A stretch of DNA of 6,099 nt, taken from an uncultured Faecalibacterium sp. Its GTDB lineage: Bacteria > Bacillota > Clostridia > Oscillospirales > Ruminococcaceae. A program made the translations under genes and the position numbers. The stretch is from NCBI GenBank assembly GCA_945982465.1, contig CAMFSB010000109.1, forward strand, positions 1-6,099. Direction: 5' to 3'. How positions within the stretch are numbered: the stretch's first letter is position 1; the number at the start of each line of letters is the position of its first letter. Below the pieces are notes generated by a model, which saw nothing but the letters and a program-made list of their open reading frames with translations, had not been told where the DNA came from and did no database searches. Shown one piece after another: positions 1-4,300 of the stretch.

Positions 1-41
1 CCCACCCCCCAGACCCCGAACACCCCCTAGGCTCAGCCCAC
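1..41. other. G-rich degraded sequence end inside the KDG kinase frame
   Basis: On the coding (minus) strand these 41 bases contain 25 G and only 2 A, with G runs of up to six, unlike the rest of the gene. Read in the kinase frame they give V-G-stop-A-stop-G-V-F-G-V-W-G-V after the Asn at 42-44. KDG kinases normally have a motif of the form N-E-E-D-A-x-x-V-F-G-I here, so Asn, Ala and Val-Phe-Gly are in register while the acidic codons are altered. This favours accumulated substitution errors at a contig or read end over a frameshift. A genuine decayed gene is the alternative. Confidence 0.6.
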
Positions 42-623
42 GTTGCAGATGCACTCTGCAACGTAATTGCACAGACCCTTCATGGCGGCGCGGGCCTGCT
101 CACGGGTCCACAGCTTGCCGCGGTAGTTCAGATCGCAGCTGATCTTCACACCGTGGGCCTTGGCGGCCTTGCAGGCTTCGCGGCAGATCTCGACCACGTT
201 CTCGCCCAGAGCCGGGGTGATGCCGGTAAAGTGGAACCAATCTACGCCCTCAAAGATCTTGTCCCAGTCGAAATCGGCGGTGGAAGCTTCCTGAATGGCG
301 GAATGCGCACGGTCGTAGATGCAGACGGAGCCGCGCTGCGAAGCGCCCTTCTCGTTGTAGTAGATGCCCACACGGTCGCCGCCGCGGGTGATCAGGCTGG
401 TGTCAACGCCGTAGCGGCGCAGGCTGTTCACAGCGGCCTGGCCGATGGCGTGGGCCGGCAGCTTGGTGACGAACGCGGCGTCGATGCCGTAGTTAGCCAG
501 CGAAACCGCCACATTGGCCTCGCCGCCGCCAAAGGTGAATTCCAGGTGATCGGCCTGCACAAAGCGCTCGTAGTTATACGGCTGCAAACGGACCATCAGT
601 TCGCCAAAAGTAACAACTCTCAT
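33..623 (-). CDS. kdgK: 2-keto-3-deoxygluconate kinase (PfkB family), 3' part missing
   Basis: Cytosolic sugar kinase that phosphorylates 2-keto-3-deoxygluconate (KDG) to KDPG with ATP, the step before the aldolase encoded just upstream. The 196 visible residues hold the N-terminal half of a ribokinase/PfkB fold: VTFGELMVRL at the start, the GGGEAN sugar-binding segment at 32-37, Y88/Y89, Y103 and R105 in the region that contacts KDG in this family, and DLNYRGKLW at 164-172. Family members are about 310-340 residues, so the C-terminal ATP site and the GAGD catalytic-base motif are missing. The stop at 33-35 lies in the abnormal G-rich edge and is probably not the true end; the gene should continue past base 1. 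I chose the ATG at 623 because AAGGAG sits 9 bases before it. An in-frame ATG at 647 would place that ribosome binding site inside the coding region. It follows the aldolase by 98 bases on the same strand, consistent with one operon. Family assignment is firm; KDG specificity rests on motifs plus context. Confidence 0.85.
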   Translation of the reverse strand: MRVVTFGELMVRLQPYNYERFVQADHLEFTFGGGEANVAVSLANYGIDAAFVTKLPAHAIGQAAVNSLRRYGVDTSLITRGGDRVGIYYNEKGASQRGSVCIYDRAHSAIQEASTADFDWDKIFEGVDWFHFTGITPALGENVVEICREACKAAKAHGVKISCDLNYRGKLWTREQARAAMKGLCNYVAECICNVG

Positions 624-632
624 GATTTCTGT

Positions 633-638
633 CTCCTT
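633..638 (-). promoter_or_regulatory. Ribosome binding site deciding the kdgK start
   Basis: AAGGAG on the minus strand, 9 bases before the ATG at 621-623. It falls within the extra codons that an upstream in-frame ATG at 645-647 would add, so it supports the shorter protein beginning MRVVTFGE. Confidence 0.75.
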
Positions 639-681
639 TTTTGTCAATGCGTTTGTGTCAGTACAGGGGAGAAATGCTCAA

Positions 682-712
682 GCGCGCCGCCCACAAGCGG
701 GGCGGCCTGCGC
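682..712 (-). repeat. GC-rich intercistronic hairpin between aldolase and kinase genes
   Basis: A perfect 7-bp inverted repeat, GCCGCCC (686-692) with GGGCGGC (700-706), closes a 7-base loop. It extends by a further GCGC/GCGC pairing (682-685 with 709-712) across a two-base bulge. It begins 9 bases after the aldolase stop codon. On the minus strand it is not followed by a clean T-run, so I read it as an mRNA processing or stability element, or a partial attenuator, rather than a standard terminator. No second promoter is obvious in the 98-base gap. Confidence 0.5.
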
Positions 713-721
713 GCAAAGCGT

Positions 722-1684
722 TCAGCGCTGGACCAGATGGATGGCAAAGCCGGCGACCTCGCCCTTCAGGTAGACCGCGATGTTCTTGCCGTTCTTGTTC
801 ACGACGCTGTCGGTGTCGAACTCGACGCCGCGCAGGCCCAGGTGATACATGGCGCGGTCCACGTTGTTGCACTTGATCGCGATGTGGCCGTGGGTGCCGC
901 GGCCGGGCTTCTTCATGATCTCGAACTCTTTCTTGCCCACAAAGATGCTGGAGTTGCCCTCGGCGACCTTCATGTTCAGCAGGTCGGCCAGCAGCTTGGC
1001 GGTGGCCATGGCCTCTTCGGGGTTGGCGCTGTTGATGCCGATGTGGCCCAGCTCCAGGCCCAGCATGGTGTCCACAGCCTCCTTGCACATGGCGGTGATC
1101 TCATCCCACGCGCCGGCCTTGATCTTGTCGCTCTTGCACATCCAGGTGCCGCCCACGGCGATGATCTGGTCGTAGCCCAGGTAGTCGTTCACGTTCTTGG
1201 CGTTGACGCCGCCGGTGCACATCCACTTGGCGGTCTTGAGCGCAGCGCCGATGTTCTTGAGCATGGCAACGCCGCCGTTGGCCTCGGCCGGGAAGAACTT
1301 GATGCCCTCGCAGCCCATGTTCATGGCCTGCTGCATCTCGCCGGCAGTGGCGGTGCCGGGCATGGCAATGCCGCCCTTGTCGATGACGTGCTGGGTGACG
1401 ATGGGGTCAAAGCCGGGCGCGACGATAAAGGAAGCGCCCGCGGCCATGGCACGGTCAGCCTGCTCGCAGGTCAGAACGGTGCCGGCGCCCAGCAGCATTT
1501 CGGGGACTTCTTCATGGATCTTCTTGATGCATTCCTCTGCGCAGGCGGTGCGGAAGGTGACCTCTGCCGCAGGCAGGCCGCCGGCCACCAGCGCTTTGCA
1601 AAGAGGCACTGCTTCGTCAACGCTGTTAAAGGCAATGACGGGGATGATGCCGATCTGATACACTTTTTCAAGTACAGGATTCAT
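722..1684 (-). CDS. eda: KDPG/KHG aldolase fused to a C-terminal VOC (glyoxalase-like) domain
   Basis: Class I aldolase that cleaves 2-keto-3-deoxy-6-phosphogluconate to pyruvate and glyceraldehyde-3-phosphate; the family often also acts on 4-hydroxy-2-oxoglutarate. Cytosolic. Residues 1-210 are a full KDPG aldolase barrel: EVTFRT (41-46) with the catalytic Glu41 and phosphate-binding Arg46, GAGTV (66-70), and IKFFPAEANGG (128-138) with Schiff-base Lys129, closely matching the E. coli Eda motif KFFPAEANGG, then TGG (157-159) and GGTW (178-181). E. coli Eda is about 213 residues; this protein has 320. The additional residues 211-320 resemble a two-module VOC domain: GHIGI (213-217), EFEIMK (253-258), GHIAI (266-270) and a final strand ending AIHLVQR. 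The ATG at 1684 is preceded by GGAGG with a 9-base gap, and the N-terminus MNPVLEKVYQIGIIPVI is family-like. It is first in the leftward operon with the KDG kinase and lies downstream of a consensus promoter and an operator-like palindrome. Aldolase activity is confident; the role of the extra domain is unknown. Confidence 0.93.
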   Translation of the reverse strand: MNPVLEKVYQIGIIPVIAFNSVDEAVPLCKALVAGGLPAAEVTFRTACAEECIKKIHEEVPEMLLGAGTVLTCEQADRAMAAGASFIVAPGFDPIVTQHVIDKGGIAMPGTATAGEMQQAMNMGCEGIKFFPAEANGGVAMLKNIGAALKTAKWMCTGGVNAKNVNDYLGYDQIIAVGGTWMCKSDKIKAGAWDEITAMCKEAVDTMLGLELGHIGINSANPEEAMATAKLLADLLNMKVAEGNSSIFVGKKEFEIMKKPGRGTHGHIAIKCNNVDRAMYHLGLRGVEFDTDSVVNKNGKNIAVYLKGEVAGFAIHLVQR

Positions 1685-1703
1685 AAACTCATACCTCCAT
1701 ACA

Positions 1704-1740
1704 TTCCACAATATGGAACCTTGTTCCATTTCTGCTTCCA
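1704..1740. promoter_or_regulatory. Operator-like palindrome with extra TGGAA half-sites (putative IclR/KdgR site)
   Basis: The core is a perfect 7-bp inverted repeat with a 3-bp spacer, ATGGAAC-CTT-GTTCCAT, at 1713-1729. Two more half-sites flank it: TTCCA at 1704-1708, which forms a second inverted repeat with TGGAA at 1714-1718, and TTCCA at 1736-1740, which abuts the -10 box of the operon promoter. The core covers roughly +4 to +20 of the aldolase transcript, a position suited to repression. IclR-family proteins bind short palindromes of this size and the divergent gene encodes one, so it is the natural candidate. Binding itself is inferred. The same bases could form a hairpin at the 5' end of the mRNA. 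Confidence 0.7.
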
Positions 1741-1767
1741 TTATAAACTTGATTTTGGGCTTGTCAA
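1740..1767 (-). promoter_or_regulatory. Consensus sigma-A promoter of the aldolase-kinase operon
   Basis: On the minus strand, TTGACA (1767-1762) and TATAAT (1745-1740) are separated by 16 bp, so both hexamers match consensus exactly. Transcription should start near 1733, giving a 5' leader of about 50 bases before the aldolase ATG. So strong a core promoter fits a repressor-controlled operon, and the adjoining palindrome supports that. Confidence 0.85.
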
Positions 1768-1849
1768 CGGGGAAATGCGGCAAAGGTGACGAGATTTTTC
1801 CTCGAAAACTGGGCAAAAAATAAAACGTTCCGCAATGCGGCATATTCGC

Positions 1850-1878
1850 TTGCCGAAAGCGGATTTTTGTTTTACAAT
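1850..1878 (+). promoter_or_regulatory. Promoter of the IclR-family regulator gene
   Basis: TTGCCG (1850-1855) and TACAAT (1873-1878) are separated by 17 bp. The expected start is near 1885, about 25 bases before the ATG at 1910. A TGGAAC half-site identical to the operon operator half-site lies at 1880-1885, just after the -10 box, which suggests weak autoregulation. Short inverted repeats CCGC/GCGG (1830-1833 with 1837-1840) and a 9-bp direct repeat AATGCGGCA (1774-1782 and 1834-1842) lie upstream; their role is unknown. Confidence 0.65.
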
Positions 1879-1909
1879 GTGGAACGAGAACGGCGAAAGG
1901 GGTGGGCCT

Positions 1910-2680
1910 ATGGCAGAAGAAAAGAATGGTGTGCAAAGCGTGGAACGGATTTTTACGATCATCGAAACGCTGGCGGCCCAGCCTCACGGTATGACGCTGC
2001 AGGCCGTGGCCAAAAACGCCGGCCTTGCCAAAAGCACGGCGCACCGGCTGCTTTCCAGCCTGATCGCGCTGGGCTATGCCATGCAGGACGGCGAAACAGG
2101 CCAGTATAAGCTAACGCTGAAAATGTTTGAGCTGTCCAGCGGGGTAGTCAATGAAATGGATATCCTCAGTGTGGCAAAGCCCCATCTGGATCGCTTGGCT
2201 GCCCGCACCGGCGAGGCTATCCATCTGGTGGTGCGGGACGGCGTGGACGTGGTCTACCTATATAAGGCCGAGACCGGCGGGATGCGCATGGGCAGCCGGG
2301 TAGGGCTGCGCAACCCCATGTACTGCACAGGCGTGGGCAAGGCGATCCTTTCCACGCTGTCGTATGAGGAGATCGAGCAGATCTGGCAAGCTTCGCACCG
2401 CGAACAGCTTACGCCGCATACTATTGTGCATTTTTCCGAGCTGCTGGAGCAGATGCGGCTGATCCGTACCCGCGGCTGGGCCGTGGACGACGAAGAAAAC
2501 GAACTGGGTATCCGCTGCGTGGCGCTGGCCCTGCCCGGTCCCGGCGGCCGGGCCGAAGCGGCGTTTTCCATCACCAGCCTGGTGCCCAACATGAGCGACG
2601 AACGGCTGGAGCAGCTGGCCCGCACAGCCCTGCTGGCCCGCAAGGACATCATGCGCGACATGGGGCTTTCGGTGCGGTAA
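1910..2680 (+). CDS. IclR-family transcriptional regulator, probable KdgR-type regulator of KDG catabolism
   Basis: Cytosolic DNA-binding regulator of 256 residues, the usual IclR length. Residues 8-70 form the N-terminal winged helix-turn-helix: VQSVERIFTIIETLA, MTLQAVAKNAGLAKSTAHRLL (recognition helix around 41-50), then LGYAMQDGETGQYKLT as the wing. Residues about 85-256 are the IclR effector domain, with LRNPMYCTGVGKAILS (133-148) and GWAVDDEENELGIRCVALALPG (189-210) as family hallmarks. The ATG at 1910 is chosen because AAAGGGG lies just upstream and MAEEKNGVQSVERIF is a normal IclR N-terminus; in-frame ATGs at 1835 and 1877 lie upstream of or inside the promoter. It diverges from the KDPG aldolase-KDG kinase operon across a 225-base region holding both promoters and a palindromic operator. 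It therefore probably represses that operon, with KDG or a related keto-acid as inducer; the ligand is inferred from context only. No terminator is clear after the stop codon. Confidence 0.9.
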   Translation: MAEEKNGVQSVERIFTIIETLAAQPHGMTLQAVAKNAGLAKSTAHRLLSSLIALGYAMQDGETGQYKLTLKMFELSSGVVNEMDILSVAKPHLDRLAARTGEAIHLVVRDGVDVVYLYKAETGGMRMGSRVGLRNPMYCTGVGKAILSTLSYEEIEQIWQASHREQLTPHTIVHFSELLEQMRLIRTRGWAVDDEENELGIRCVALALPGPGGRAEAAFSITSLVPNMSDERLEQLARTALLARKDIMRDMGLSVR

Positions 2681-2719
2681 AACCGGGCGAGCGCTGCGCG
2701 GAAAACTTTGAAAAAAGGC

Positions 2720-2748
2720 TTGCAAACTTTGCGCTGCGGTGGTATAAT
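2720..2748 (+). promoter_or_regulatory. Promoter of the tRNA-Asn gene
   Basis: TTGCAA (2720-2725), a 17-bp spacer and TATAAT (2743-2748), preceded by TG to give an extended -10 element. Transcription should start near 2755, about 16 bases before the mature tRNA 5' end. The strength fits a stable RNA gene. Confidence 0.8.
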
Positions 2749-2770
2749 CTAGCCTGCAGCAAAACAGCGG

Positions 2771-2847
2771 GCCTCTTTAGCTCAGTCGGTTAGAGCACCT
2801 GACTGTTAATCAGGGTGTCGCCTGTTCGAGTCAGGCAAGAGGCGCCA
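2771..2847 (+). tRNA. tRNA-Asn (anticodon GUU)
   Basis: A complete 77-base cloverleaf with encoded CCA. The acceptor stem is GCCTCTT (2771-2777) with AAGAGGC (2837-2843), then discriminator G and CCA at 2845-2847. The D stem is GCTC/GAGC, and the anticodon stem CCTGA/TCAGG encloses the loop CTGTTAA, with anticodon GTT at 2805-2807. The T stem GCCTG/CAGGC encloses TTCGAGT. All stems pair perfectly. It is monocistronic, with its own promoter and terminator, and reads AAC/AAU codons. Confidence 0.97.
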
Positions 2848-2849
2848 CA

Positions 2850-2889
2850 TCGGAGCAAGCTATTTTATTGCTTGTTCCGATTTTTTTTT
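2850..2889 (+). terminator. Intrinsic terminator of the tRNA-Asn gene
   Basis: An 11-bp stem, TCGGAGCAAGC (2850-2860) with GCTTGTTCCGA (2870-2880), has one G-U pair and a 9-base AT-rich loop. It is followed directly by nine T residues (2881-2889). It starts three bases after the encoded CCA and should stop read-through into the flavodiiron gene. Confidence 0.93.
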
Positions 2890-2922
2890 GCAGGGGCCGG
2901 CCCGGGTGTCTGCACGATTCCA

Positions 2923-2950
2923 AAGCGGCATATGGGCAGAACCGCCGCTT
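2923..2950 (+). repeat. Inverted repeat in the leader region of the flavodiiron gene
   Basis: A perfect 7-bp inverted repeat, AAGCGGC (2923-2929) with GCCGCTT (2944-2950), encloses a 14-base loop. Its 3' arm could instead take part in a competing small stem, ACCG (2941-2944) with CGGT (2951-2954). It lies 64-91 bases before the flavodiiron ATG. No convincing -35/-10 pair is visible in the 124 bases between the tRNA terminator and the gene, so this could be an operator or a leader-RNA hairpin. Confidence 0.35.
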
Positions 2951-3013
2951 CGGTGCGAAAGCAGGCCAGTGGGCGCGCCGGTGAAAATAAATTAAAAGAA
3001 AGCGGGAAAAAAC

Positions 3014-4183
3014 ATGATCATTTCGGAGACCATCAAGTATGTTGGCGTCAACGACCATCAGATCGATCTCTTTGAAGGGCAGTACGCAGTGCCCAACGGC
3101 ATGGCGTACAATTCCTACGTGATCCTGGATGACAAGATCGCGGTCATGGATTCGGTGGACGTGCATTTTGCGGATGTCTGGCTGGCCAACATCCGGCAGG
3201 CGCTCGCTGGCCGGCAGCCGGATTATCTGGTCGTTCAGCACATGGAGCCGGATCACTCCGGCAGCGTGCTGCGCTTTATGGAAGCGTTCCCGGAAGCAAC
3301 GGTCGTTGCCTCGGCCAAGGCGTTTGGCATGATGCAGAGCTTTTTCGGCACGGATTTCGCGGGCCGGCAGCTCGTTGTGCGCGAAAATGATACGCTGGCG
3401 CTGGGCAGCCGCACGCTGACCTTCCTCACGGCGGTGATGGTGCACTGGCCCGAGGTCATCGTTACCTACGACAGTGCCGACAAGGTGCTGTTCTCGGCGG
3501 ATGCGTTCGGCAAGTTCGGCGCCCTCGACGTGGACGAGGACTGGGAGGACGAGGCCCGCCGCTATTATATCGGCATTGTGGGCAAGTACGGCGTGCAGGT
3601 GCAGGCGCTGCTGAAAAAGGCTGCCGCGCTGGACATCGCCATGATCTGCCCGCTGCACGGCCCGGCGCTGAAGCAGAACCTGGGCTACTATCTGGGCCTG
3701 TACAACACCTGGTCCGCCTATGCGCCGGAGGAAGAAGGCGTGCTGATTGCGTATACCTCCGTTTACGGCAATACCAAAAAGGCGGCCCAGCAGCTTGCGC
3801 AGCTGCTGCAGGAGAAAAACTGCCCCCGGGTGGCCGTGTGCGACCTGGCCCGCTGCGACATGGCCGAGGCGGTGGCAGCCGCGTTCCGGTACAGCAAGCT
3901 GGTGCTGGCTTCGACCACCTACAACGGCGGGGTGTTCCCCACCATGCACACCTTTATTAATCAGCTGACCGAGCGCAATTTCAGCAACCGCACTGTTGCC
4001 TTTGTGGAAAACGGCAGCTGGGGGCCGGTGGCCGCGCGGGTGATGAAAGGCATGCTGGAAAAGAGCAAGAATCTGACCTATGCCGATACGACCGTAAAGA
4101 TCCTGTCGGCCCTGAACGGGGAGAGCGAGGCTCAGCTTGCGGCCCTTGCGGACGAGCTGTGCGGCAGCGCGCCGCAGGCCTGA
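3014..4183 (+). CDS. Flavodiiron protein (A-type flavoprotein), O2/NO reductase
   Basis: Cytosolic enzyme that reduces O2 to water and/or NO to N2O, using electrons usually delivered by rubredoxin, and so protects anaerobes from oxidative or nitrosative stress. It has 389 residues, the length of the two-domain class. The N-terminal metallo-beta-lactamase-like domain (about 1-240) carries all seven expected di-iron ligands: H76, E78, D80 and H81 in HMEPDHSG, H144 in VMVHWPE, D163 in SADAFG, and H215 in CPLHGP. The C-terminal flavodoxin-like domain (about 242-385) has the FMN phosphate loop TSVYGNTKK (248-256) and the isoalloxazine loop STTYNGG (300-306). No rubredoxin or flavin-reductase extension is fused and none is encoded nearby, so the electron donor lies elsewhere. 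The start at 3014 matches the family N-terminus, though its ribosome binding site (GCGGG or an upstream purine run) is weak. The gene stands between a tRNA terminator and a structured spacer, so it is probably monocistronic or loosely linked to the permease. O2 versus NO preference cannot be told from sequence. Confidence 0.95.
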   Translation: MIISETIKYVGVNDHQIDLFEGQYAVPNGMAYNSYVILDDKIAVMDSVDVHFADVWLANIRQALAGRQPDYLVVQHMEPDHSGSVLRFMEAFPEATVVASAKAFGMMQSFFGTDFAGRQLVVRENDTLALGSRTLTFLTAVMVHWPEVIVTYDSADKVLFSADAFGKFGALDVDEDWEDEARRYYIGIVGKYGVQVQALLKKAAALDIAMICPLHGPALKQNLGYYLGLYNTWSAYAPEEEGVLIAYTSVYGNTKKAAQQLAQLLQEKNCPRVAVCDLARCDMAEAVAAAFRYSKLVLASTTYNGGVFPTMHTFINQLTERNFSNRTVAFVENGSWGPVAARVMKGMLEKSKNLTYADTTVKILSALNGESEAQLAALADELCGSAPQA

Positions 4184-4243
4184 GCTAAACCTGCTTTTAG
4201 CGGGCGCGGCGGGGATCTTTGCAGCGGGGGCCTGCCGCGCCCG
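4184..4243 (+). repeat. Consecutive inverted repeats after the flavodiiron gene
   Basis: The first stem, GCTAAA (4184-4189) with TTTAGC (4196-4201), starts at the base after the flavodiiron stop codon. The second is a perfect 10-bp GC-rich stem, CGGGCGCGGC (4201-4210) with GCCGCGCCCG (4234-4243), around a 23-base loop. The two stems meet at C4201 and would stack. No T-run follows either, so they do not form a standard intrinsic terminator. They may end or protect the flavodiiron mRNA, or form a leader for the permease. Confidence 0.5.
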
Positions 4244-4259
4244 TGCGTTTGGTACCATA

Positions 4260-4273
4260 CAGGGCAAACCCTG
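4260..4273 (+). repeat. Short hairpin just upstream of the permease ribosome binding site
   Basis: CAGGG (4260-4264) and CCCTG (4269-4273) form a 5-bp stem with a CAAA tetraloop. It ends about 15 bases before the AGAGGA ribosome binding site of the permease. It could modulate translation or be incidental; nothing in it matches the conserved core of a purine riboswitch that I can recognise. Confidence 0.3.
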
Positions 4274-4300
4274 GGGAAATAAAAGAAAGAGGATGAGATC

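Noticed and set aside
641..1789. 382-codon open frame on the plus strand opposite the aldolase
   Set aside because: It is rich in Gly, His, Ala and Val with no domain, and runs through the operon promoter and operator. The minus-strand aldolase is unambiguous.
1835..1909. Earlier in-frame starts of the IclR gene (ATG at 1835 or 1877)
   Set aside because: The ATG at 1835 lies upstream of the predicted transcription start and the one at 1877 overlaps the -10 box. The ATG at 1910 has a purine-rich ribosome binding site and gives a normal IclR N-terminus.
1685..2044. N-terminal extension of the aldolase frame upstream of 1684
   Set aside because: The frame stays open into the IclR gene, but the ribosome binding site, promoter and family N-terminus all place the start at 1684.
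2771..2889. tRNA gene as a mobile-element attachment site
   Set aside because: There is no integrase, no repeat of the tRNA 3' end elsewhere in the window, and no foreign-looking cargo next to it.
2831..4267. 478-codon open frame on the minus strand opposite the flavodiiron gene
   Set aside because: It is longer than the real gene but has a His/Arg/Gln-rich composition with no recognisable domain, crosses the tRNA terminator region, and lies antisense to a protein with all catalytic ligands. It is a by-product of GC-rich third positions.
4184..4300. Purine riboswitch before the purine permease
   Set aside because: The spacer does not show the conserved loop and junction sequences expected of that class; the stems seen are GC-rich inverted repeats of a different layout.
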